Counted from the stretch's first letter, positions 52,722 to 60,943 are shown. The stretch: 64,000 nucleotides of DNA from Flavobacterium zhairuonense (GCF_004352915.1 NZ_SJSY01000071.1:1-64000); one strand, 5' to 3'. The notes: generated by a model not told the origin, from the letters alone. Numbers and translations: made by a program.

Positions 52722-53543
52722 TTATACATTTAATATTAAAATCAAAGCAAGAATTCGATAAAGAATCCAAGTGAAAGATAGGTAAAAAGGAAGTTTTAAA
52801 ATTTTTACTCTTCTAAAATGTTCCAGAAACATGATGAAAACCGTTACTCCAAACCAACCCAAAATAATCATTTCCGGAAGTTGAATAAAATTACTCAAAA
52901 TCAATATTGGACTTAAAATTAAACTTCCCATCAAAGAAATTGTCATGATATTTCCAGCATAATTTAGAATCGTTTGTTTGCCAAATTTTAAAAGAAATAA
53001 ACTTTGAAAAACAATTTGTCCAAAAGCTAAAATGATTTCTCTTATAATATTGCTTTTTGGCAAACTCGTAATCAAATTAGAATAACCAAAAAGAATAAAA
53101 GTAGTCACGGTTAATGCAAATCCGATAAACAGAAATCGGTATTTATAATTGAAATCAGGCGTGCATTGCAATTTGTTTCCTTCTTTTAAATTTCCCGGAA
53201 TAATGACTTTTCGGTTATAAGAAACAAAAGAATACATTTTTTTCAGAATGAAATGAATTGGTTTTATGGTTGCAATTTTTTCAATTAAAGGAAAAGAAAA
53301 ACCAACAACTTTTATCAAACTATCAATTCCGTAAGTAACGGTTTTGGTTTTATTATCTACCAATGCAATTTCATTTGGAGCTCGTTTCAAGTCCACAAAA
53401 TTTTGCTCTTCTTCAGATAATTGACAATATGATTTTCTTCCGTTTTCATCAAGCATTCCGCTTTTTACAAATCCAGTTGTATATAAATTGCAAAGCGGAC
53501 AATCTTCATCATAAAGTAAAGTTTGGTTTTCTAAAGTTTTCAT
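52722..53543 (-). CDS. DCC (DUF393) thiol-disulfide protein with membrane domain
   Basis: 273 residues. The N-terminal thioredoxin-like DCC domain has YDEDCPLC (Cys15, Cys18), followed by a Lys/Arg-rich region. The C-terminal ~140 residues carry four hydrophobic helices (FLFIGFALTVTTFILFGY and others). DCC proteins are thought to act in disulfide chemistry. Fusion to a membrane segment places it at the inner membrane. It starts 27 bp after the DUF2071 gene on the same strand. Confidence 0.85.
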   Translation of the reverse strand: MKTLENQTLLYDEDCPLCNLYTTGFVKSGMLDENGRKSYCQLSEEEQNFVDLKRAPNEIALVDNKTKTVTYGIDSLIKVVGFSFPLIEKIATIKPIHFILKKMYSFVSYNRKVIIPGNLKEGNKLQCTPDFNYKYRFLFIGFALTVTTFILFGYSNLITSLPKSNIIREIILAFGQIVFQSLFLLKFGKQTILNYAGNIMTISLMGSLILSPILILSNFIQLPEMIILGWFGVTVFIMFLEHFRRVKILKLPFYLSFTWILYRILALILILNV

Positions 53544-53570
53544 GATTTTTGGTTTTAAAGTTGAATAGTT

Positions 53571-54311
53571 TTATGCATATAACTTTTCTTCGACAGGAAT
53601 CAGCTGAAGTTTTCTTTTATTCTTAACTGTAATTTTTGATCCTTTAGCCAGAAAAACAGAAGTTGGTTTTTGAGTTTGAAGAAATCTAAAATCACTTCCA
53701 TAATTTTTCTCGAAATCAATAGCAACTCGATGATTTAAAACTTCCAATTGTTCCCATCTTGGGTGTGTCACTTCATATTCAAAAGTCGTTTCTTCATCGA
53801 TTTTGGTGTATCCGAAATAATGTTCTGTGATGAATTCAGCTTCAGAATTAACTTCAATTTCTGTTGGAACATTTCTAGTTTCTAGTTCAATAGTATTCCA
53901 TTTTGTATCATTTTTCCATTGATAAATGAAAGTATTGCCGTTTTCGTTTTCAATGATTTTATGTTTCATTTTCTGAGTTTCATAATGTTCCTGATACAAA
54001 GTATTGGCAATAAAAGTGATGGCTTTTTTAGGAACAATTTCTTTAATGAAAACTACTCCGCGTTTCCATTCGCCGTTTTCAAAACGTTTTACATAAAATC
54101 TCAAATTCACTTCTTCAAAATCAACATGAAAAGGAACTTTCAATCCTAAAACTTTAGTGTTTTTAAACATAAACCCAACCAAACTCACATAACATTTGTT
54201 GTTCCAAATGTCTATTTCAGTACCTGCTGGAAGATATTTTTCTAATACATTAGCATCAACTTCATAATTGAAAAGTGCTAAATTTTTCCATTCTGCTTTT
54301 AAGAAGTTCAT
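53571..54311 (-). CDS. YqjF-like DUF2071 protein
   Basis: 246 residues. It begins FLKAEWKNLALFNYEVDANVLEKYLPAG and continues YVSLVGFMFKNTKVLGLKVP, the signatures of DUF2071/YqjF proteins, and ends in VFLAKGSKITVKNKR. The acetoacetate-decarboxylase-like fold is known, the function is not. It starts inside the last codons of the upstream small membrane protein (4-bp overlap). Confidence 0.88.
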   Translation of the reverse strand: MNFLKAEWKNLALFNYEVDANVLEKYLPAGTEIDIWNNKCYVSLVGFMFKNTKVLGLKVPFHVDFEEVNLRFYVKRFENGEWKRGVVFIKEIVPKKAITFIANTLYQEHYETQKMKHKIIENENGNTFIYQWKNDTKWNTIELETRNVPTEIEVNSEAEFITEHYFGYTKIDEETTFEYEVTHPRWEQLEVLNHRVAIDFEKNYGSDFRFLQTQKPTSVFLAKGSKITVKNKRKLQLIPVEEKLYA

Positions 54312-54643
54312 TGGTTTGCTTTTTTATAGATTAATATTGATAGATAAAAGGCTAGTATTGGAGGTACTCCGAATAGTATATAGTTTAAAAAATTGTATAA
54401 CTCCAATTTAGAAATCACTACAAGGGAAATGAAGAAAAGAAAAACACTTACTACATATATTTTAAGATTTTTATCTTGAGGTTCATCAACTAACATTTTT
54501 ATCCCAATAATTACTTGAAATATTCCAGTAGGTATTAGTGCAAGCATTGCAATTGATATAAAGCCAATGTTAAATGTTGCGAGCAAACAAAAGAATAATG
54601 GGAATCCAACAAAAAAATAATTGAAGTAATTAATGTTTTTCAT
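54308..54643 (-). CDS. Small membrane protein at the head of the GbsR-linked operon
   Basis: 111 residues with four hydrophobic helices (~8-28, ~30-50, ~62-80, ~85-105). No family recognised. It is the first gene after the palindromic operator at 54660-54685 and overlaps the DUF2071 gene by 4 bp, so it starts the main operon. Confidence 0.7.
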   Translation of the reverse strand: MKNINYFNYFFVGFPLFFCLLATFNIGFISIAMLALIPTGIFQVIIGIKMLVDEPQDKNLKIYVVSVFLFFISLVVISKLELYNFLNYILFGVPPILAFYLSILIYKKANQ

Positions 54644-54659
54644 AGTTATTGATTGTTTT

Positions 54660-54685
54660 AAACTTTCAGAAATAATTGAAAGTTT
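54660..54685 (-). promoter_or_regulatory. GbsR/MarR-type operator O2
   Basis: AAACTTTCA-N8-TGAAAGTTT, a perfect 9-bp-arm palindrome 17 bp upstream of the small membrane protein start. It differs from O1 at 55241-55266 at only three of 26 positions. Confidence 0.7.
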
Positions 54686-54711
54686 GAATTAAATTTTTTT
54701 AGTTTGAAGAT

Positions 54712-55215
54712 TTACTTCATCATTTTTATAACCAATTTTCCTAACCAATTTTCATTAAATTCAGTCATTTTGTCTAGCATATTATCTGCTTTTAAAACGA
54801 AATCATACAGTTTCGTTGTCTGATCAACAAAGTGTTTTTCTTCTGCAGAATCTTTTGCTTCGATTGTCGAAACTTCTTTTAAGATTTTAAGAGCTGGTTT
54901 GATTTCTCTTTTGCTTCTTTCTCTGGAAATTTTTGATGCCAGTTCGTCTAAATCTTTTTCAGCTGTAAAGAATTCTTTTCTTTCTCCGGCTTTGAATTCT
55001 TTATAGACAATTCCCCAATCCATTAAAGCTCTTAGGTTCATGCTGGCGTTTCCGCGCGAAATCTGCAATTCTTCCATAATGTCTTCCATAGAAACAGGCT
55101 CGTTCGAAACCATTAATAAAGCGTGGATCTGTGCCATCGTTTTATTAATTCCCCATTGAGAACCTAATGCTCCCCAGGTTTGTACAAACTTATTTTTTGC
55201 TTCTTTGAATTCCAT
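54712..55215 (-). CDS. GbsR/MarR-family transcriptional regulator
   Basis: 167 residues. A winged HTH in the N-terminal half (SMEDIMEELQISRGNASMNLRALMDWGIVYKEFKAGERKEFFTA) is followed by long C-terminal helices (KISRERSKREIKPALKILKE), the layout of GbsR-like dimeric regulators. It heads a run of seven minus-strand genes. Two nearly identical palindromes lie in front of its own gene and of the next gene, and one covers its own -7 box. This points to autorepression and control of the operon. The inducer is unknown. Confidence 0.9.
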   Translation of the reverse strand: MEFKEAKNKFVQTWGALGSQWGINKTMAQIHALLMVSNEPVSMEDIMEELQISRGNASMNLRALMDWGIVYKEFKAGERKEFFTAEKDLDELASKISRERSKREIKPALKILKEVSTIEAKDSAEEKHFVDQTTKLYDFVLKADNMLDKMTEFNENWLGKLVIKMMK

Positions 55216-55240
55216 AGATCAAATGTAAGTAAAAGTTTTT

Positions 55241-55266
55241 AAACTTTCAAAAATAATTGAAACTTA
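55241..55266 (-). promoter_or_regulatory. GbsR/MarR-type operator O1 over the regulator's promoter
   Basis: AAACTTTCA-N8-TGAAACTTA, 25 bp upstream of the regulator ATG. On the minus strand it contains an exact TAnnTTTG box (TATTTTTG, 55255-55248), so binding here would block transcription initiation. Confidence 0.7.
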
Positions 55267-55306
55267 TTTATCAACTTATAAAGTTATGTTAATTCAAGTC
55301 CCGTAA

Positions 55307-55338
55307 TTGTTGATTAAGTAATGAGAAAATTATTTTTG
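55307..55338 (+). promoter_or_regulatory. Promoter of the antiporter gene (TTG-N21-TATTTTTG)
   Basis: TTG at 55307-55309 and exact TAnnTTTG at 55331-55338, ending 15 nt before the ATG at 55354; a textbook Bacteroidota promoter. Confidence 0.75.
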
Positions 55339-55353
55339 TAAAAATCACATTTT

Positions 55354-56616
55354 ATGGAATTATACTACACATTTTCGGTGCTGATTGTATTGGCATCTTT
55401 CTTCGCCTATTTAAATTTAAGATTTTTAAAACTTCCTGGAACCATAGGAATCATGATTATTGCTATGCTGGTTTCAGTCGGAATTCGTCTTTTGGGAGAT
55501 TCTTATTTTCCTGCAACGACAAAGCATTTTTTTGATCTGATAAAAGAATTTGATTTCAACGAAATCCTTATGGGAGCGATGTTGAATTTCCTTTTATTCG
55601 CGGGAGCTTTACACGTAAACATGTTTGACCTTAAAGAGCAAAAAGTACCCATTATGATTTATTCGACAGTCAGTGTCGTTTTATCAGCCTTAATTATTTC
55701 TGTTCTGCTATATTATATAGCACCGCTTCTCGGAATTACTATTCCTTATATATTTTGTTTGGTTTTCGGAACATTAATTTCTCCAACTGATCCAATTGTG
55801 GTTTTAGGAGTTTTAAAAGAAGCAAAAGTTCCAAAAAGAATCGAAACCAAGATTGTTGGTGAATCATTATTTAATGACGGAGTAGCGGTAGTAATGTTTG
55901 CTGTTGTTTTAAAAATGGCAACCGATCCAACATTTGATGCTACTTTTGGTTCAATTAGTTGGTTATTTATCAAGGAAGGAATTGGCGGACTTTTATTAGG
56001 AGCTGTTTTCGGATTTACAGCTTCAAGAGTCATGAAAAAAATCGATGATTATAAGGTTTCGGTTTTAATTACCCTTTCTATCGTGACAGGAGGGTTTTTA
56101 GTTGCTCAAGCGTTGCATGTTTCTAGTCCGCTTGCAATGGTGGTTTCTGGATTGATTATTGGAAATTATGGTAAAAAAGTTGCGATGAGCGAAGTAACGA
56201 AAGATTATCTTGGCAAGTTTTGGGAACTTATCGATGAGATTTTGAATGCTGTTTTGTTCTTATTTATTGGTTTCGAATTATTATTGCTTCCAAATTTAGA
56301 CAAACAGTTATTGACAGGGGTTATTGCCATTTTTATTGTGTTGTTTTCAAGATTAACGTCGATCGTTTTACCGTGGAAATTCTTCGACATATTCAAATTT
56401 TTCGGAATAAAATCGGCCTACAACAAAGGTTCGTTGATGGTTTTGGTTTGGGGAGGAATTCGAGGTGGAGTTTCTATTGCACTTGTACTCTCTATGCCTG
56501 AAAGTGAATATAAAAACTTGCTTTTAGAGGTGACTTATATAGTCGTTTTATTTTCAATTGTAGTACAAGGGCTTACTGTTGGGAAATTAGCTAAAAGAGT
56601 TTTGGAGAAGGAGTAG
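55354..56616 (+). CDS. CPA1-family cation:proton antiporter
   Basis: 420 residues with 12-13 TM segments. CPA1 signatures are FGTLISPTDPIVVLGVLKEAKVP, the ion-binding ESLFNDGVAVVMF and WGGIRGGVSIALVLSMP near the C-terminus. It exchanges Na+ or K+ for H+ across the inner membrane. It is divergent from the GbsR regulator with ~140 bp between starts, and has its own strong promoter. Which cation is used cannot be read from sequence. Confidence 0.94.
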   Translation: MELYYTFSVLIVLASFFAYLNLRFLKLPGTIGIMIIAMLVSVGIRLLGDSYFPATTKHFFDLIKEFDFNEILMGAMLNFLLFAGALHVNMFDLKEQKVPIMIYSTVSVVLSALIISVLLYYIAPLLGITIPYIFCLVFGTLISPTDPIVVLGVLKEAKVPKRIETKIVGESLFNDGVAVVMFAVVLKMATDPTFDATFGSISWLFIKEGIGGLLLGAVFGFTASRVMKKIDDYKVSVLITLSIVTGGFLVAQALHVSSPLAMVVSGLIIGNYGKKVAMSEVTKDYLGKFWELIDEILNAVLFLFIGFELLLLPNLDKQLLTGVIAIFIVLFSRLTSIVLPWKFFDIFKFFGIKSAYNKGSLMVLVWGGIRGGVSIALVLSMPESEYKNLLLEVTYIVVLFSIVVQGLTVGKLAKRVLEKE

Positions 56617-56666
56617 AGAAAATAGAATATAGAACCAAGATTAAAGATTTTATTTTTAGCCTATTT

Positions 56667-56705
56667 GAAAAAAGATCTGCAAGAATATTTGTAGATCTTT
56701 TTTTA
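56667..56705 (+). terminator. Terminator after the antiporter
   Basis: AAAAAAGATCTGCAA and TTTGTAGATCTTTTTTT pair around a short loop with a T run. Confidence 0.85.
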
Positions 56706-56783
56706 TGATCTTTTTTGTTTTGATATTTTAGTAAGATATGTTTTGCCTGAAAGATTTTTCTTATTTTTAATTTCTGATTCGGG

Positions 56784-56806
56784 TTGCGACTAAAATTTAG
56801 TTGCAA
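56784..56806. promoter_or_regulatory. HicAB operator palindrome
   Basis: TTGCGACTAAA and TTTAGTTGCAA around a central A: a 23-bp palindrome with one mismatched pair. It overlaps the -33 TTG (56801-56803) of the hicA promoter; candidate HicB ribbon-helix-helix site. Confidence 0.65.
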
Positions 56807-56830
56807 ATTGAAGATTTAATGATAAATTTG
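56801..56830 (+). promoter_or_regulatory. hicAB promoter (TTG-N19-TAAATTTG)
   Basis: TTG at 56801-56803 and exact TAnnTTTG at 56823-56830. The hicA ATG begins at 56832, so initiation is at or just inside the start codon. Confidence 0.6.
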
Positions 56831-56831
56831 T

Positions 56832-57074
56832 ATGAGTAAGATTGATAAGCTTGTTGAAAGATTAAAATCAAAACCAAAAGATTTTTCTTGGGATGAAATG
56901 TTGAAAATTTTAAAGCATTTTGGTTACGAACAAATTTCACAGGGAAAGACTGGTGGTTCAAGAAGAAAATTTGTAAATGAAAACAAACAAATTATAAGTT
57001 TGCATGAACCGCATCCACAGAAAGTTTTGAAGGGATATCAGCTTGATATTATTATTGAACATTTGGAAATGTAA
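56832..57074 (+). CDS. hicA: HicA-family mRNA interferase toxin
   Basis: 80 residues with the dsRBD-like HicA fold: a N-terminal helix, DFSWDEMLKILKHFGYEQI, then GGSRRKF and LHEPHPQKVLKGYQLDIIIEHL. HicA cleaves mRNA. The histidine usually found in the GSHxxF motif is Arg here (GSRR), while the LHxPHP motif is kept, as in a known HicA subgroup. hicB starts 1 bp after the stop, which supports an operon. Both genes sit behind one palindrome-covered promoter. Confidence 0.88.
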   Translation: MSKIDKLVERLKSKPKDFSWDEMLKILKHFGYEQISQGKTGGSRRKFVNENKQIISLHEPHPQKVLKGYQLDIIIEHLEM

Positions 57075-57075
57075 G

Positions 57076-57426
57076 ATGAAAAACTATTTAGAATATAACG
57101 GATACATTGGTACATTAGAATTTTCTGCAGATGATAAAATATTCTTTGGAAAAATTCATGGTATAAACGATTTAATAACTTTTGAAGGTTCTTCGGTTAC
57201 AGAATTGGAAGAATCTTTTAAAGAAGCTGTTGACGATTATTTAGAAACATGTAAATTATTGAATAAGACTCCAGATAAAACTTATAGAGGATCTTTTAAT
57301 GTGAGAGTTTCGCAAGAATTACATCAAAAAATAGCCCTTTTGGCTTCTAGAAAAGGATTGAATTTAAATGAAGTTGTAAAAGAGGCTTTGTCTTATGTGG
57401 TCAAACATGAAGAAGTTTTAAACTAA
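57076..57426 (+). CDS. hicB: HicB-family antitoxin
   Basis: 116 residues from the ATG at 57076, 1 bp after hicA; an in-frame ATG at 57043 lies inside hicA. The partial RNase H-like N-terminal domain (GYIGTLEFSADDKIFFGKIHG, then FKEAVDDYLETCK) precedes a C-terminal ribbon-helix-helix (FNVRVSQELHQKIALLASRKGLNLNEVVKEAL). It neutralises HicA and should repress the operon through the RHH domain. Confidence 0.9.
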   Translation: MKNYLEYNGYIGTLEFSADDKIFFGKIHGINDLITFEGSSVTELEESFKEAVDDYLETCKLLNKTPDKTYRGSFNVRVSQELHQKIALLASRKGLNLNEVVKEALSYVVKHEEVLN

Positions 57427-57456
57427 AAAATCCGAAGCATTTCTGTTTCGGATTTT
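57425..57456. terminator. Bidirectional terminator
   Basis: AAAATCCGAA and TTCGGATTTT around GCATTTCTGT, between convergent hicB and the SanA-like gene. Confidence 0.85.
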
Positions 57457-57459
57457 CTT

Positions 57460-58119
57460 TTATCGTTTATCTTCTTTAGAAAAGTTGGATTCTCCATTAA
57501 TACTAATTTCTCCGCCTAAAAAACGAGGTTCTCGGTTTCTCAAAACATCAAAAAAAGATTTAAAAACTGAACCATATTCTCTAAAGCGAACATAATTATA
57601 TCCAAGATATTCTCCTTTATTGGCAGAATATCCGGAAGATTTAATGCCAAGTTTTTGCCCAATATAAATCGCTCGGTTTAAATGATATTCCTGAGAAATT
57701 AAAGTTGCTTTTTTAATTTTGAAAATGTGTTTTGCACGATACATTGTTGAGTAAGTATCAAAACCAGCATAATCAATAAATATTTTGGTTGTATCAACGC
57801 CGTGATTGTAACAGTAGTTCTTCATTACTGTTAATTCATCATATTCATCACGGCCATTATCTCCCGAAAGTAAAATTTTATTGATGCGTTTTGCTTTCCA
57901 AAGCATAATTCCGGCGTCTAGGCGATCTTTTAAATATTTGCTTGGCTGATTTCCATTAATGCCTGCACCAAAAATAATTCCGACATCATTTTTAGGAAAC
58001 TTTTTTATTGAATAATAAACGTTCTTTTTAGTAGAAGATTTTACATAATAATTTATCGCAACAATCGAAATCAATCCGATAATGGCAAGATAAAGCGCTA
58101 TTTTAAAATATTTTTTCAC
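57460..58119 (-). CDS. SanA/YdcF/ElyC-like DUF218 membrane protein
   Basis: 219 residues. One N-terminal TM helix (~7-25) is followed by a DUF218 domain: VGIIFGAGINGNQPSKYLKDRLDAGI, KILLSGDNGRDEYDE, TLISQEYHLNRAIYIGQKLGI. These proteins face the periplasm and have been linked to envelope integrity, vancomycin tolerance in E. coli SanA, and lipid-carrier metabolism (ElyC). The enzyme activity is unknown. Confidence 0.9.
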   Translation of the reverse strand: MKKYFKIALYLAIIGLISIVAINYYVKSSTKKNVYYSIKKFPKNDVGIIFGAGINGNQPSKYLKDRLDAGIMLWKAKRINKILLSGDNGRDEYDELTVMKNYCYNHGVDTTKIFIDYAGFDTYSTMYRAKHIFKIKKATLISQEYHLNRAIYIGQKLGIKSSGYSANKGEYLGYNYVRFREYGSVFKSFFDVLRNREPRFLGGEISINGESNFSKEDKR

Positions 58120-58189
58120 GGCTTGTATTTGTAAGATTAAGATTTAAAAGACGAAGATAAGTAAATTTATTTCTAAGAAAAATCAAATA

Positions 58190-58219
58190 AAAAAACCGAA
58201 GCTTTTTTGCTTCGGTTTC
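58190..58219 (-). terminator. Terminator of the M3 peptidase gene
   Basis: On the minus strand GAAACCGAAGC-AAAAAA-GCTTCGGTTTTTTT. Confidence 0.88.
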
Positions 58220-58274
58220 AAAATTCGGTTCTCTAAGAAGCTTAGCAACTTAGAACCTTAGTATCTTAGAATCT

Positions 58275-60302
58275 TTACAACAATCCTGCTCTTTTCAATA
58301 AAGCTTCAGGTTTTGGTTCCTGGCCTCTGAAACGTTTGTATAAAGTCATTGGATGTTCTGTTCCTCCTTTTGAAAGTACATTATCTTTGAATTTCTTCGC
58401 TACTTCTGCATTGAAAATTCCATTTTCATGGAAAAATTCAAAAGCATCAGCATCTAGAACTTCAGCCCATTTGTAGCTGTAATATCCAGAAGAATATCCA
58501 CCTTGGAAAATATGTGAAAAAGCGGTACTCATCGCGTTTTCTTTTACGTCTGGATACAATTGCGTGTTGGCAAATTGTTCTGTTTCGAAAGTTTTTAAAT
58601 CCGAAATAGCAGTTGGATCTTGTCCGTGCCAAGCCATGTCTAAAAGTCCAAAACTTAACTGGCGCAATGTTGCCAAACCTTCTTGGAAACTTGCGCTTTC
58701 TTTAATTTTCTGAACATATTCAATCGGAATAATTTCTCCAGTTTCATAGTGATTCGCAAACAAAGCCAAAGCTTCTGGCTCATAACACCAGTTCTCCATA
58801 ATTTGACTTGGTAATTCTACGAAATCCCAGTAAACCGAAGTTCCAGACAAACTTGGGTAGACTGTATCTGCCAACATTCCGTGTAATCCGTGTCCGAATT
58901 CGTGGAATAATGTTGTTACTTCATTAAAAGTTAATAACGAAGGCTTTGTTTCTGTTGGTTTTGTAAAATTACAAACGTTCGAAACATGTGGTCTTTCGTT
59001 TACGCCATCTTTTACATATTGAGATTTGAATGAAGTCATCCACGCGCCATTTCTTTTTCCTTTTCTTGGGAAGAAATCGGCGTAGAAAATCGATACTAAA
59101 TTTCCATCATTATCTTTTACTTCGTAAGTTGTAACTTCTTCGTGGTATTTATCGATATCAAAAACTTCCGTAAAAGTTAAGCCGTATAATTTTTTGGCAA
59201 CGGTAAACGCCCCGTCTAAAACTTTTTCTAATTGAAAATAAGGTTTAAGCTTTTCATCATCTAAATTAAAAAGCTGTTGTTTTAATTTTTCAGAATAATA
59301 AGCGCCGTCCCATTTTTCTAATTGTTCGATTCCGTCCAATTCTTTTGCGAAAGCAGTTAATTCTGCAAATTCTTTTTGAGCTGCTGGTTTTGCTTTAGAC
59401 AATAAATCATTTAAGAAAGAGAATACTTTTTCTGGACTTTCGGCCATTCTTTCTTCTAGAACAAAATGCGCATGCGTTTTGTAACCTAATAAATTAGCTC
59501 TTTCGTGACGAAGTTTAGCGATTTTCAGAACATTTTCTTCATTGTTGAATTCATTCTTTTGAAAACCTTTCGCACCAAAAGCAATCGCCATTTTTTTACG
59601 CAGTTCGCGATTGTCAGCATAAGTCAAAAACGGAACATAACTTGGATGATCTAAAGTAAAGATCCAGCCTTCTTTTTCCTGATTTTTAGCTAATAATCTT
59701 GCCGCTTCGATTGTTCCTTCTGGCAAACCAGACAAATCTTTCTCATCGGTTAAATGCAATTCGAAGTTGTTGGTTTCGGCCAAAACATTTTCGCCAAACT
59801 GTAAACTCAATTTCGATAATTCTTTGTCGATTTCTCTTAATTGATTTTTCTTGTCTTCTGGCAAATTAGCTCCGTTTCTCGAAAAACTTTTGTATTTTTT
59901 GTCTAATAAAGTCGTTTGTTCTGGATTCAGATTCAAACTTTCTTTTTGATCGTAAACGGCTTTTACTTTTGCAAACAATTCCGCATTCAAACGAATGTCA
60001 TTTCCTAATTCTGAAAGCCAAGGCGAAACTTCCTGAGCAATTTTCTGCATTTCGTCATTCGTTTCAGCCGAATTCAAATTGAAGAAAACACTAGAAAGAC
60101 GATCCAAAATATCGCCTGAAAAATCCATTGCTACAATCGTGTTTTCAAAAGTTGGAGCATCTGGATTATTTACAATCGCATCAATTTCGGCTTTAGCCAA
60201 AGCAATTCCTTCCTGAAAAGCCGGAACGTAATCTTCGATTTTTATTTGCGAAAAAGGCGCTGTGTTATGTTTGGTGTTGAAATATTGGGTTAATACACTC
60301 AT
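58275..60302 (-). CDS. M3-family oligopeptidase (Dcp/OpdA-like)
   Basis: 675 residues, standard for Dcp/oligopeptidase A. The zinc motif is TLFHEFGHGLHGML, followed by SGTSVYWDFVELPSQIMENW (third ligand Glu) and the substrate-binding GGYSSGYYSYKWAEVLDADAF. It degrades short peptides in the cytoplasm or periplasm; no signal peptide is seen, so cytoplasmic. Single gene with terminator. Confidence 0.95.
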   Translation of the reverse strand: MSVLTQYFNTKHNTAPFSQIKIEDYVPAFQEGIALAKAEIDAIVNNPDAPTFENTIVAMDFSGDILDRLSSVFFNLNSAETNDEMQKIAQEVSPWLSELGNDIRLNAELFAKVKAVYDQKESLNLNPEQTTLLDKKYKSFSRNGANLPEDKKNQLREIDKELSKLSLQFGENVLAETNNFELHLTDEKDLSGLPEGTIEAARLLAKNQEKEGWIFTLDHPSYVPFLTYADNRELRKKMAIAFGAKGFQKNEFNNEENVLKIAKLRHERANLLGYKTHAHFVLEERMAESPEKVFSFLNDLLSKAKPAAQKEFAELTAFAKELDGIEQLEKWDGAYYSEKLKQQLFNLDDEKLKPYFQLEKVLDGAFTVAKKLYGLTFTEVFDIDKYHEEVTTYEVKDNDGNLVSIFYADFFPRKGKRNGAWMTSFKSQYVKDGVNERPHVSNVCNFTKPTETKPSLLTFNEVTTLFHEFGHGLHGMLADTVYPSLSGTSVYWDFVELPSQIMENWCYEPEALALFANHYETGEIIPIEYVQKIKESASFQEGLATLRQLSFGLLDMAWHGQDPTAISDLKTFETEQFANTQLYPDVKENAMSTAFSHIFQGGYSSGYYSYKWAEVLDADAFEFFHENGIFNAEVAKKFKDNVLSKGGTEHPMTLYKRFRGQEPKPEALLKRAGLL

Positions 60303-60338
60303 ATTATTTATGCTGTTTAAAAATATAAAATTAGAAAA

Positions 60339-60626
60339 TCATAATTTAAATTTCTTCGTATCCTGAAAAGTATTCCAAAAACGAAGCAATTCTAAATTAG
60401 TATTTTCGATACGGTAGTAAAGTGAAATGTGTTTTGTAATGACAGTTTTGTAAACATTTTTATAATTTGTTTTCAGAAATAAAACATTGTCATTTTTTAA
60501 AAGTGCAATTGTGGTATTTACTTTCTCAATGAAATTTTGAGCAACTTTTTCAGACCATTCGGCTTCCAAATAATCGATGTTGTTCCAAAAGTCTTGTTTA
60601 GCTTGTGGAGACCAAATTACATTCAT
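60339..60626 (-). CDS. RelE/ParE-family toxin
   Basis: 95 residues with the RelE/ParE fold: WSPQAKQDFWNNIDYLEAEW, VAQNFIEKVNTTI, then the core strands LYYRIENTNLELLRFWNTFQD. RelE members cleave ribosome-bound mRNA and ParE members poison gyrase; sequence alone does not decide, though the absence of clear RelE catalytic residues leans to ParE. Its start overlaps the antitoxin stop by one base. Confidence 0.85.
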   Translation of the reverse strand: MNVIWSPQAKQDFWNNIDYLEAEWSEKVAQNFIEKVNTTIALLKNDNVLFLKTNYKNVYKTVITKHISLYYRIENTNLELLRFWNTFQDTKKFKL

Positions 60627-60853
60627 TATTTAAAATATTTTGAATAACGATTTTTGGTTTCTTCCATAACAACATCATGTGAAATTCCTTCATTATTATC
60701 TAAAGAATAAATAGCCTCATTTATTTTGCTTTTTTGTTCTTCTGAAAGACTTTCTTTAGATTGAATGAACTCGACAATTTCCTGAATTAAATCAGGATTA
60801 TCAATGTCTAAAACAATTTTAGCCAGCTCTATTTTAGAAGTTTGAATGTTCAT
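60626..60853 (-). CDS. Antitoxin of the RelE/ParE pair
   Basis: 75 residues, acidic and helical (TSKIELAKIVLDIDNPDLIQ, then SLSEEQKSKINEAIYSLDNN). The C-terminal half (DVVMEETKNRYSKYF) looks like the toxin-binding tail. It precedes the toxin gene with a 1-bp overlap, the classic order. An exact -7 box (TAACTTTG on the minus strand, 60874-60867) lies 14 bp upstream. Confidence 0.8.
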   Translation of the reverse strand: MNIQTSKIELAKIVLDIDNPDLIQEIVEFIQSKESLSEEQKSKINEAIYSLDNNEGISHDVVMEETKNRYSKYFK

Positions 60854-60866
60854 TTTGCTTTTTTCT

Positions 60867-60874
60867 CAAAGTTA
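60867..60874 (-). promoter_or_regulatory. -7 box of the toxin-antitoxin pair
   Basis: TAACTTTG on the minus strand, exact TAnnTTTG, 13 nt before the antitoxin ATG. No clear -33. Confidence 0.45.
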
Positions 60875-60943
60875 AGTTTTTCTTTTAGAAATTTTTATAA
60901 GGATTAGTTAATTCTTGGAATGAGCTATTTCGCAAAGTTGCAC

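Noticed and set aside
56591..56806. 71-residue minus-strand ORF after the antiporter
   Set aside because: It runs through the terminator and the hicAB operator and is basic low-complexity; unlikely to be coding.
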